A stretch of 64,000 bases of DNA from contig UQFG01000005.1 in NCBI GenBank assembly GCA_900540175.1, positions 25,121-89,120 on the forward strand. The letters run 5' to 3'. Shown here one piece after another: positions 34,774 to 43,165 of the stretch. How positions within the stretch are numbered: the first letter of the stretch is position 1; every line of letters starts with the position of its first letter. Source of the DNA: an uncultured Mollicutes bacterium. GTDB taxonomy: Bacteria > Bacillota_I > Bacilli_A > Acholeplasmatales > Anaeroplasmataceae. The translations under genes were made by a program, and so were the position numbers. Under the pieces are notes generated by a model. The model was not told where the DNA came from. It ran no database searches and saw only the letters and a list, made by a program, of their open reading frames with translations.

Positions 34774-35390
34774 TGATGAGAAGAAAACAGCTCTATATAA
34801 TTACCAGTGTGATAACATTTATTTTATTTTTAGCAGCAACAATGGTTTTCTTTGTCGTTAAAAATTCGGCTACTTATTATTCCGTTCCATATCAGGCATA
34901 TAACAATGTTAAGCAATTACAAAGTTTTAAAGACCAAGTTGAAGAAGAATTAAAGATAGATTTTAATCAACTGTTTTTGAAAAATAGCAGTGAGATTCGC
35001 ACAGATAATAATGGAAACATAACTTATTTGAATATAGAATCTTACATCATGAAAGATAATGATTATTATGGCATACAAATACAGTATAATGAGAAAAGTT
35101 CTTACGTATTCATACAAGAAAAGATTAAAGTTATTCAAGGGGAGCGAATACCTTTAGAGATGGTTTTAGGAGCGATCGCCGTTTGGAAATTTGAAACAGA
35201 CGAACAAGAAATCAAGTTTATTTTTGATAGGGAGTTGGTAAATGGAGTTAAAAAGAGTACGGCAGTAAAACAGTATTTATTTTCAAAGAATAGCATTGTA
35301 AGTCTTCAATCCGATTTAGAAGGATTATTTGGTCGAATTATTGCTATTAAAGAAATATGCCATGAAGAATATTATTTTCAAGTCAAATAA
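34770..35390 (+). CDS. Membrane-anchored extracellular protein of unknown function
   Basis: 206 residues. One N-terminal membrane helix (about 8-30) after a basic start (MMMRRKQ), then a soluble part of about 175 residues presumed outside the cell. Not recognised. Base composition is more AT-rich than in the flanking core genes, with many AAT and ATA codons. ATGATGATG at the start leaves the exact initiator open by one or two codons. It overlaps the preceding gene by 4 bases. Confidence 0.7.
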   Translation: MMMRRKQLYIITSVITFILFLAATMVFFVVKNSATYYSVPYQAYNNVKQLQSFKDQVEEELKIDFNQLFLKNSSEIRTDNNGNITYLNIESYIMKDNDYYGIQIQYNEKSSYVFIQEKIKVIQGERIPLEMVLGAIAVWKFETDEQEIKFIFDRELVNGVKKSTAVKQYLFSKNSIVSLQSDLEGLFGRIIAIKEICHEEYYFQVK

Positions 35391-35414
35391 AAGTAAGGGA
35401 AGGGGGGAATTGAC

Positions 35415-36665
35415 TTGATAAAAAGGAGACTCATTTACACAATCGGTTTGTTTATTTTTGCAACTGTATTGGGAATTACTCAAGAAGGGACTTCAAAACA
35501 ATACGATATTGCTTTCTATGATGAACCAATATCAAAATCAGTAAACAGTATCAAGAAACTTTCTACGATTAAATCAGAGGGAACGTTGATTTTGAATAAT
35601 GAAAAAGACGCCTATGTTTTGAATGAAGAATTTTTCCAAAAACTGAATGTTGTAAGTGCAGAAGAATATTTATCGGAAGGTGGCATAATCGTTGTCAATG
35701 ATAATAATGTAACCGGGGAAGATTTAAGGAGTAAGATTGCAACTAAGACAGCGGATTTTGATTACAGTGGTGAAGATGATTTCTATGGTTTTTATGTGTT
35801 TAATAATGGATATGAGAATGTGACGGTAAATGTTTCATTGGGATATTTATCCGAAGTCGGAAAAAAAGAAAGTAAATCAAAAAAGGTGCTTTTAAATGTA
35901 ATTGAAAAAGAAACTATAGCAAATACGGTTGTAGATTCGGCCGTAAAAAAACAAGCCCGCTCCTCGGATATGAATATTGAAAATATAGGAGGCGGCGTTA
36001 GCCCATCGGACACTTCAGGGCAGGTTATAGCTACAGCCTATTTAGAAAATATCCTTTATCTTGATTCCAATAATCAAAAAGCTTGTTCTTACACGATTTA
36101 TACAAATGTGGTAGATGTTGCTAAAGTAAGAAATTCTGTCGGGGCTATTCAAGGTATTTATGATGTTACCAGTACGTTTACAGTCGATGCCGAATCCCAA
36201 TTTGCAATTACCGACTATGGTGTAAGAATGCAAAATTTTCATACGATTTTAGATGCATCGTATTTGAATTCCAACACGAGTACAACCATATCATTAGGCA
36301 ATTCTTTAGGATTTCAGGGTGAAATTATTACTGGCAGTATAAATTCTGGAATATCTTATACTTACACACCAGATTCACAAGAAATTACCAATAATTTACC
36401 AGTCGGATCTGAAAAATACTGGAACTCTGATGTTATTAATGAAGTATATGACGCAAGTCGCAAATTGAAACCATCTATCAGAATCTTAAATAATAATGAT
36501 TCAATCGAAACTTGTGAATATTCTAGGGTAGAGTATTTTAATATCAAAGACAATGGTTGGTGGGTATTTCAAAAGAAATATTGTATGTTGGATCAATATC
36601 GTAAGGAATTGAGTATTTGTTGGAATTCTAAAGGATATGTATCTCAATCTGTTTATACGGGATAA
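35415..36665 (+). CDS. Secreted protein of unknown function
   Basis: 416 residues with a TTG start and AGGGGGG upstream. The N-terminus (KRRLIYTIGLFIFATVLGIT) is a signal peptide, probably cleaved near residue 22. The mature protein is beta-rich with many Asn, Ser and Thr, a Gly-rich linker IGGGVSPSD near residue 195, and five cysteines in the mature part, three of them near the C-terminus (ETCEYS, KKYCMLD, LSICW). No enzyme motif is seen. It is co-directional with the membrane-anchored gene 24 bases upstream and may be the exported product of the cassette. Confidence 0.7.
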   Translation: MIKRRLIYTIGLFIFATVLGITQEGTSKQYDIAFYDEPISKSVNSIKKLSTIKSEGTLILNNEKDAYVLNEEFFQKLNVVSAEEYLSEGGIIVVNDNNVTGEDLRSKIATKTADFDYSGEDDFYGFYVFNNGYENVTVNVSLGYLSEVGKKESKSKKVLLNVIEKETIANTVVDSAVKKQARSSDMNIENIGGGVSPSDTSGQVIATAYLENILYLDSNNQKACSYTIYTNVVDVAKVRNSVGAIQGIYDVTSTFTVDAESQFAITDYGVRMQNFHTILDASYLNSNTSTTISLGNSLGFQGEIITGSINSGISYTYTPDSQEITNNLPVGSEKYWNSDVINEVYDASRKLKPSIRILNNNDSIETCEYSRVEYFNIKDNGWWVFQKKYCMLDQYRKELSICWNSKGYVSQSVYTG

Positions 36666-36709
36666 TTGTTAAATCCTTAGCATTTGTATCAATGAAAGGA
36701 ATGAATATA

Positions 36710-37165
36710 ATGTTAAAGAAGTTAAATAAAAAAAATAACATTATACACATTGTTTGTATTAGTGGTTAGTATTTGTCTTTTTACAAGTTTATTGTTGGGC
36801 AGAGAAAATAGTAATACGAATTTAGAAGAATACTGTAACGATGCGAAAGAAATTATGGAATTAGCTTTAGACGAGTCAGACTTAAAGTCATATGAGTATT
36901 TAAACATTGAAGGGTTAAACGTTACTACTGGTAAAGAGATGATTTCCTTTACAGAAGAAAAATGACCTTATCTACTGTAGAAAGTACTGAAGAATTAGCA
37001 AAAAATTCCGATAAAACAATGAAAGAGGCAATTTTGGACATTTATGAGGATATGTCTGAAGATGAAATTGCTGTATTAAAGGATTTAATGATAATGATGG
37101 ATGTATCAAATTTAGTTGCATTGCTAGTAAATGACTTTGAGGACGATGTTCTTGACTCGAATTAA
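36710..37165 (+). pseudogene. Small secreted protein gene with two frameshifts (or slippage sites)
   Basis: An ATG at 36710 (behind AAAGGAATG) runs into TAG after 19 codons. If the run of eight A at 36728-36735 had seven, the frame would read on as KKITLYTLFVLVVSICLFTS, a clear signal peptide, and through LEEYCNDAKEIMELALDESD to 36965. A second lesion at five A (36958-36962) separates it from the next frame (36962-37165, STVESTEELAKNSDKTMKEA). One extra A would join them. The reconstructed product is about 150 residues, secreted and acidic. Either the gene is decaying, the sequence has homopolymer errors, or the A8 run causes transcriptional slippage. Confidence 0.55.
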
Positions 37166-37197
37166 AAGTGTAGTGTAGTAGTGTATCTTTATCTAAC

Positions 37198-37546
37198 GAT
37201 AAAATAGTAAAACTTTCTGCGGGCGTAGGGGCAATAGGTGCTTGTTTTGGCTAGCGCTGGTTTAAATGATGCTTCCGTTGTGGCAATTAAGGGCGCATTT
37301 TCTGCAATGCTTGCGGTTTTAATATTATAGTTTACACCGACAGTTATAAAAGAGGCCATGGCAGTAGTAACAATTTTAGTAATTGCAGTTGTCATTATTG
37401 TAAATTGGGATAAAGTAGAAGCTATCTTTGATACTATCGTAAATTTTTTTGTACAAGTAGCTGGAAAAATTGCGTCATTCGTTAAGAATGCGATAACAAC
37501 CATTTATTATACTCGGGGGATTCAACTGTCCGTGCATAAGAATTGA
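37198..37546 (+). pseudogene. Broken gene for a small hydrophobic protein
   Basis: Reading from 37198 gives DKIVKLSAGVGAIGACFG then TAG. Removing one T from the TTTT run near 37247 continues as LASAGLNDASVVAIKGAFSAMLAVLIL, which meets a TAG near 37329. The same frame then continues FTPTVIKEAMAVVTILVIAVVII and NWDKVEAIFDTIVNFF to 37546. The pieces form one hydrophobic, Gly/Ala-rich protein followed by an amphipathic segment. Family unknown. The ATG at 37358 alone could still make a 62-residue membrane peptide, but it has no good ribosome site. Confidence 0.5.
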
Positions 37547-37556
37547 TATTTTTTTC

Positions 37557-37589
37557 AGAACACTTTGTAAAAGAAGTGTTCTTTTTTTG
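37557..37589 (+). terminator. Terminator closing the accessory locus
   Basis: AGAACACTT (37557-37565) pairs with AAGTGTTCT (37574-37582), followed by seven T. Confidence 0.9.
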
Positions 37590-37754
37590 ATTTGTAAAAT
37601 CATCGTTTTTAAGTTTAAACGTGCTTTGGGTGGTTTAAAAAAATACGGATATTGGCGAAAAATACGATTCTACTTTTAGTATAGTCGAAATTTGTTTTCT
37701 TTGCTGGTATTTGTTTTCGTCTTATGCTAGAATTTAAACTACGAGGGATGTTGG

Positions 37755-38531
37755 ATGGCTATGAAAGAAGAACGAATCATTTATTACGAAGATGAATTGA
37801 ATGACGATTTTGCCGGGACGAAAATAAAAGTAAAACCGCTCGATGATCAATTTGAATATCTTCCTTCCGGTTTTTGGTGGAACTTTTTTTCGAAATTTTT
37901 GTATTTTGTTGTGGCTAGGCCGCTGATTTGGCTGTCGCTTGTTTTTCTTTATCATCAAAAGTATGTCGGGAAGAAGAATTTGAAAAAAATGGGGAAGAAC
38001 GGAGCGTTTATTTACGGCAATCATACGCAAGTAAGCGCGGATGCGTTTATTCCCAATTTGCTTTGTTATCACCGAAACTATATTTTAACCAGTCGGGAGG
38101 CCGTTTCGATTCCCGGAATCAGAAATTTGGTTATGATGCTCGGTGTTATTCCGCTTGCCGATTCGTTTTCAAGAGCCAAACAAATGCGTCAGTGTATGGC
38201 GTATCATTTGAAAAAAGGTCGGACCATTACGATTTTTCCGGAAGCGCATATCTGGCCGTATTATACGAAAATCCGTCCCTTTAAAGAAACGTCGTTTAAA
38301 TATCCGCTTAAAGACAATTTACCTTGTTATGCTTTGACGAATTGTTATCAGAAACGCCGGTTCGGTAAACGAGCCAAAATCATTACTTTCATCGACGGAC
38401 CTTTTTATCCGGATCCCAAACTGGATAAAGAAGATGCGGCCAAAGAATTGCGAAATCGGATTTACGAAGTGATGAAAGAACGAACCGAAACGTATTCAAC
38501 CTATGAATATATTTCTTACCGAAAAAAATAA
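37755..38531 (+). CDS. Lysophospholipid acyltransferase-like protein (PlsC family)
   Basis: 258 residues. A membrane segment (about 45-68) precedes the acyltransferase core. The catalytic His-Asp pair is seen in YGNHTQVSADAF, with five residues between His and Asp instead of the usual four. The later block is IFPEAHIWPYY where the classical motif has FPEG. It is thus a divergent LPLAT, likely using acyl donors to acylate a lyso-lipid at the membrane. The start follows GAGGGATG. An extended -10 (TGCTAGAAT) ends at 37733. It stands alone. Confidence 0.82.
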   Translation: MAMKEERIIYYEDELNDDFAGTKIKVKPLDDQFEYLPSGFWWNFFSKFLYFVVARPLIWLSLVFLYHQKYVGKKNLKKMGKNGAFIYGNHTQVSADAFIPNLLCYHRNYILTSREAVSIPGIRNLVMMLGVIPLADSFSRAKQMRQCMAYHLKKGRTITIFPEAHIWPYYTKIRPFKETSFKYPLKDNLPCYALTNCYQKRRFGKRAKIITFIDGPFYPDPKLDKEDAAKELRNRIYEVMKERTETYSTYEYISYRKK

Positions 38532-38570
38532 CGGCAGGGCTTTTGAAAGGCTTTGCTTTATTTTTTTGCA
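38532..38570 (+). terminator. Probable terminator of the acyltransferase gene
   Basis: GCAGGGCTTT pairs imperfectly (G-U pairs) with AAAGGCTTTGC around TG, followed by TTTATTTTTTT. Confidence 0.55.
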
Positions 38571-38597
38571 CAAATTTCCACTTTTTTCCTTTCTTTC

Positions 38598-38627
38598 TTG
38601 AAAAAGGGGATGATTTTTTAGTATAAT
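38598..38627 (+). promoter_or_regulatory. Promoter of glgB
   Basis: TTGAAA (38598-38603), 18 bases, TATAAT (38622-38627). Confidence 0.82.
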
Positions 38628-38677
38628 GAGAGAAGAAATACTGGTTGTAAAAAAATTTGAATGAGGTGATTGTTTTG

Positions 38678-40588
38678 TTGATTCGTCATAGGATTGATTC
38701 GGACTTTTTGTATTATTTTGATCAGGGAAAAAGTTATGACGCCTATCGTGTTTTTGGTGCGCACTTGGAAAAAGATGCGCTCGGCAACAATGTTGCGTGT
38801 GAATTCTGTTTGTTTGCGCCGAATGCCGCATCGGTTTCGGTTGTCGGTGAATGGAACCAGTTTGAACCGGAAAAAGATAAAATGATTCGTATTGACGAAA
38901 AAGGAGTTTGGTATCTTCGGTTGGAAGGCGATTACGAATGGCAGCGGTATAAGTATTATCTTAAAACCTATCAAGGGGAAGTCAAATACAAAGCCGATCC
39001 GTATGCGTTTTATGCCCAGTTGCGTCCGTCAACCGATTCGAAGGTTTGTTTTTTGGATGATTATGCTTGGCATGATCAATCGTGGATGAAAAATCATAAA
39101 AAAACGTACGATCAACCGGTGTTGATCTATGAAATGCATTTGGGCTCTTGGAAACGAAAAGGTAACGGAGAAAACGATTTTTTGTCGTTTCGGGAGATTT
39201 TACCGTTATTGTTGGATTATCTGAAAGATTTTGGGTACACTCATATTGAGATCATGCCGGTCTATGAACACCCGCTGGATGCATCGTGGGGCTATCAGGG
39301 AACTTCTTATTATGCGATCACGCCTCGCTACGGTGCGCCAAAAGATTTCATGTGGTTCGTCGACCAGTTGCATCAGGCCGGATACGGGGTTATTATGGAC
39401 TGGGTACCGGGACATATTTGCAAAGATGCGCACGGTCTTTATTTGTTTGACGGCACGCCGTTATACGATTACGCCGATCCTTCCATTCGGGAAAACGAAG
39501 AATGGGGAACGGCCAATTTGGATTTGGGCAAAGGAATCGTCCGGTCCTTCCTTTATTCCAATGCCATGTTTTATATGGAGTATTTCCACATCGACGGATT
39601 TAGAGTGGATGCGGTCAGCAATTTGCTTTATTATATGGGCAATCCCAATCGAGGAGAAAATATCGGTGCCAGAGAGTTTTTAAGAGGGCTGTCCAATTTA
39701 TTGTTTGCCAAGGATGACCGCGTCTTGTTGATGGCAGAGGACTCCTCTTCGTATCCGGGTGTGACCAAACCGACCAGTTGCGGTGGAGTCGGATTCAACT
39801 ACAAATGGGATATGGGCTGGATGAACGATACGCTCAAATATTTCAAATTGGATCCGATTTACCGGAAATACCACCACAATCAACTGACCTTCAGTATGAT
39901 GTATTATTACAACGAACAGTTCGTTTTGCCGTTTTCGCATGATGAAGTGGTTCATATGAAAGGCTCTTTGCTCAATAAGATGCCGGGCGATTATTGGCAG
40001 CAATTCGCCAACTATCGGTTGTTGATCGGCTATATGATGACTCATCCGGGTAAAAAATTATTGTTTATGGGCAATGAACTGGCTCCTTACAGCGAATGGG
40101 GCTTCCAAAAATCGCTCGATTGGGAGATTTTGCGTTTCCCGAGTCATGATTCGGCTTGTCGCTATGTCAAGGAAATCACAACGCTTTACAAAAAGACGAA
40201 AGCCCTTTACGAACTGGATTACGACCGACAGGGATTCGAATACATCGATGCCGACAATGCGGATCAATCGCTTTATGTGTATGCGCGTTTTGCCAAAAAG
40301 AAAGACGATCATTTGCTGGTGATCATGAACTGTACGCCGAATACGTATCAGAATTATCGGATCGGGGTTCCGGGTGAGTATGATTATCAGGAAATCATGA
40401 ACAGCGACCGGGATATTTACGGCGGATCCAATGTCATCAATCCGAAACGGTTGAAAAGTTTTAAAGTAGAAGGCATGCGGCAAAAAGATGCCATTTTGGT
40501 TCATATTCCGCCACTGGCCATCACGATTTTAAAGGCTTACAAAAAAAGTACCGGACGGTCGATCCAAAGACCAGAAAAATCAAAATGA
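38678..40588 (+). CDS. glgB: 1,4-alpha-glucan branching enzyme
   Basis: 636 residues: an N-terminal CBM48 domain (CEFCLFAPNAASVSVVGEWN), a GH13 barrel and a C-terminal beta domain. Catalytic residues are Asp in FRVDAVSNLLY, Glu in LLMAEDSSS and Asp in FSHDEVVH. It adds alpha-1,6 branches to glycogen. The start is a TTG at 38678 eight bases after GAGGTGA; the TTG at 38675 is an equal possibility, and the TTG at 38657 lies upstream of the ribosome site. glgP follows; glgC, glgD and glgA are not in the window. Confidence 0.93.
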   Translation: MIRHRIDSDFLYYFDQGKSYDAYRVFGAHLEKDALGNNVACEFCLFAPNAASVSVVGEWNQFEPEKDKMIRIDEKGVWYLRLEGDYEWQRYKYYLKTYQGEVKYKADPYAFYAQLRPSTDSKVCFLDDYAWHDQSWMKNHKKTYDQPVLIYEMHLGSWKRKGNGENDFLSFREILPLLLDYLKDFGYTHIEIMPVYEHPLDASWGYQGTSYYAITPRYGAPKDFMWFVDQLHQAGYGVIMDWVPGHICKDAHGLYLFDGTPLYDYADPSIRENEEWGTANLDLGKGIVRSFLYSNAMFYMEYFHIDGFRVDAVSNLLYYMGNPNRGENIGAREFLRGLSNLLFAKDDRVLLMAEDSSSYPGVTKPTSCGGVGFNYKWDMGWMNDTLKYFKLDPIYRKYHHNQLTFSMMYYYNEQFVLPFSHDEVVHMKGSLLNKMPGDYWQQFANYRLLIGYMMTHPGKKLLFMGNELAPYSEWGFQKSLDWEILRFPSHDSACRYVKEITTLYKKTKALYELDYDRQGFEYIDADNADQSLYVYARFAKKKDDHLLVIMNCTPNTYQNYRIGVPGEYDYQEIMNSDRDIYGGSNVINPKRLKSFKVEGMRQKDAILVHIPPLAITILKAYKKSTGRSIQRPEKSK

Positions 40589-40672
40589 AAGTGTTTTCGG
40601 CGGGCTTTTTTCGCCTTTAGATATGCTATAATGGATAACGATGAGTAAGAAAACGGGAGGAAATCACGAAAA

Positions 40673-43090
40673 ATGAATTATCCAAATTTTAAGGATGTCA
40701 AAACCTTTAAAGCATCCTTTATTCAAAATGTCGAGAATAAATATGCCGTCGATTTCGAAAATTCGACGCCTTATCAACAATACGTTGTTTTAGGGGAAAT
40801 GCTGAGGATGAACATCGCCAAAGATTGGCACGATACCATCCAAATCACGAAAAAGAATAAATTAAGACAAGTCTATTATTTTTCCATGGAATTTTTGATG
40901 GGACGAATGATCACGAACAACTTAATGAATTCCGGTGTTTATCCGATTGTCAAACAGGCCTTTACGGAACTGGGATTGGATTTAAACGAAGTGGAACATC
41001 AGGAAACCGATGCGGGACTCGGAAACGGCGGTTTGGGCCGTTTGGCGGCTTGTTTTATGGATTCGGTAGCATCCCTTGGGCTTCCGGTACACGGAAACTG
41101 TATCCGATATCGGTACGGATTTTTCGAACAGGGCATCCGCAACGGCTATCAAGTGGAACACCCGGATCGTTGGTTAAAAGATGTCAATGTTTGGGAAATC
41201 AGACGGGATGATGAGGCGGTGGAAATTCCGTTTTACGGATATATCGAAATGTCCAGCGAAAACGGTCATTTGATCGTCAATCACCGCAATGCCGAATATG
41301 TAAAAGCCGTTCCGTACGATGTGCCGATTATCGGAGACGGCAACCATGTGGTCAACACGCTGCGGTTATGGAGCGCCGAACCGGCTTCGGTGTATCCGGA
41401 CGATGCGTTCGGATATCACCGCAATTTACGGGAAATTTCTTCGATGTTGTATCCGAATGACGAAACCGAAGAAGGAAAGGTGTTGCGGTTAAAACAACAA
41501 TACTTTTTCGTATCGGCCGGAATCAAAAGTGCCGTTCGCCGTCACAAAAGTATTTTCAAGACTTGCCGCAATTTAGATAAAAAGTTGTGTTTTCACATCA
41601 ACGATACACATCCGGCTTTGATCGTACCGGAACTGATGCGGATTTTAGTGGATGAAGAAGGAATCGAATGGGATCAGGCTTGGAACATCACCAAAAACTG
41701 CTGTGCCTATACAAACCACACGATTTTAGCCGAAGCATTGGAAAAGTGGCCGGTGCATCTGTTTCGAACGCTGTTACCGCGGATTTATACGATTACGGAA
41801 GAAATCAATCGGCGTCTTTTGATCGAAATCGCTTCCAAATACGGCGAAAATTCTGCCGAAGCGTACCAGATGGCCATCATTAAGGACAATACGGTTCATA
41901 TGGCCAATATCGCGATTGCCGGATCGTTTTCGGTTAATGGCGTTGCCGAACTGCATACGGAAATTTTAAAGAATATCGAAATGAAAGTATTCAACGATTA
42001 TTATCCGGGCAAATTCAACAATAAAACCAACGGTATTACGCATCGGCGGTGGTGTTTGCATATCAATCCGGAATTGGTTGAGATTTTAAATGAATACTGC
42101 GGAAAAGAATGGGTTTCGGATCCGATGTTGTTTGAAAAGTTATTGCCGTATGCCGATGATGCGGCATTACAGGAAAAGATCGCCAAGATGAAACGTTCCA
42201 GAAAAGAAGCGCTGGCCAAGATGGTGTATCGTTCTCAAGGCGTATCTTTGGATACCAATTCGATTTTCGATATTCAGGTTAAACGGCTTCATGAATACAA
42301 ACGGCAATTGCTGAATGCGCTTCATGTGATGTATGTGTACAATCGTTTGAAAAACGATCCGGCTTTCAAAGCGGATTATCACCCGCATTCCTTTATTTTC
42401 GGAGCCAAAGCCGCGCCTTCTTATGCGTTTGCCAAAAAAGTCATCAAACTGATCAATACGATTGCCGATAAAGTCAACAACGATCCGGATACGAACTATT
42501 TGCTTAAAGTGGTTTTCTTGGTAAATTATAACGTTACATATGCCGAAACGATTATGCCAGCTGCCAACGTGTCCGAACAGATTTCAACGGCTTCTAAAGA
42601 AGCAAGCGGTACCGGCAATATGAAATTCATGATGAACGGAGCGGTTACGCTTGGGACACTAGACGGAGCCAATGTGGAAATCAAAGAATTGGTCGGCGAT
42701 GACAATATCGTCATTTTCGGAATGAATGCCAAAGAAGTAACGGATCTTTACGCCAACGGCGGCTACAATCCGTATGAATTATACGAAAACAATCCGAATC
42801 TTCATTTGGTGTTGGATCAATTGACCAACGGCTTTTTCGATAAGGTTTCGGTGGATGAATTTGCCGATATCCGCAATAACTTATTGTATCAGGATCACTA
42901 TTTTATTTTAAAAGATTTCGATGCCTATGTGGAAGCTCAGGAAAAGATCAACGACTTGTACAAGGATCAGAAAAAATGGCTTCACATGGCGATTGTCAAT
43001 ATTGCCAAATCGGGTTTCTTTACAACCGACCGTACGATGCGTCAGTACAATGAAGATATTTGGCATGTAGAGCCGATTTTGCGAAATTAG
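40673..43090 (+). CDS. glgP: Glycogen (alpha-glucan) phosphorylase
   Basis: 805 residues, GT35 family. The N-terminal block YYFSMEFLMGRMITNNL, AGLGNGGLGRLAACFMDS, and the pyridoxal-phosphate lysine in ASGTGNMKFMMNGAVTLGTLDGANVE are intact. It releases glucose 1-phosphate from glycogen. It has an AGGAGG-like site (GGGAGGAA) and an extended -10 (TGCTATAAT, 40624-40632), so it can be transcribed independently of glgB 84 bases upstream. Together the two genes handle glycogen structure and use. Confidence 0.96.
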   Translation: MNYPNFKDVKTFKASFIQNVENKYAVDFENSTPYQQYVVLGEMLRMNIAKDWHDTIQITKKNKLRQVYYFSMEFLMGRMITNNLMNSGVYPIVKQAFTELGLDLNEVEHQETDAGLGNGGLGRLAACFMDSVASLGLPVHGNCIRYRYGFFEQGIRNGYQVEHPDRWLKDVNVWEIRRDDEAVEIPFYGYIEMSSENGHLIVNHRNAEYVKAVPYDVPIIGDGNHVVNTLRLWSAEPASVYPDDAFGYHRNLREISSMLYPNDETEEGKVLRLKQQYFFVSAGIKSAVRRHKSIFKTCRNLDKKLCFHINDTHPALIVPELMRILVDEEGIEWDQAWNITKNCCAYTNHTILAEALEKWPVHLFRTLLPRIYTITEEINRRLLIEIASKYGENSAEAYQMAIIKDNTVHMANIAIAGSFSVNGVAELHTEILKNIEMKVFNDYYPGKFNNKTNGITHRRWCLHINPELVEILNEYCGKEWVSDPMLFEKLLPYADDAALQEKIAKMKRSRKEALAKMVYRSQGVSLDTNSIFDIQVKRLHEYKRQLLNALHVMYVYNRLKNDPAFKADYHPHSFIFGAKAAPSYAFAKKVIKLINTIADKVNNDPDTNYLLKVVFLVNYNVTYAETIMPAANVSEQISTASKEASGTGNMKFMMNGAVTLGTLDGANVEIKELVGDDNIVIFGMNAKEVTDLYANGGYNPYELYENNPNLHLVLDQLTNGFFDKVSVDEFADIRNNLLYQDHYFILKDFDAYVEAQEKINDLYKDQKKWLHMAIVNIAKSGFFTTDRTMRQYNEDIWHVEPILRN

Positions 43091-43165
43091 GGTTTATAAA
43101 GATAAGGGGAAGTGGTAAAAGATTTCCCTTTTCTTCATGTTATCATGCAAGAAGGAGGTTGTATT

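Noticed and set aside
36665..37546. Prophage or bacteriocin remnant
   Set aside because: The NWDKVEAIF piece recalls phage tape-measure proteins, but there are no integrase, att repeats or other phage genes, and no leader with a double-Gly site.
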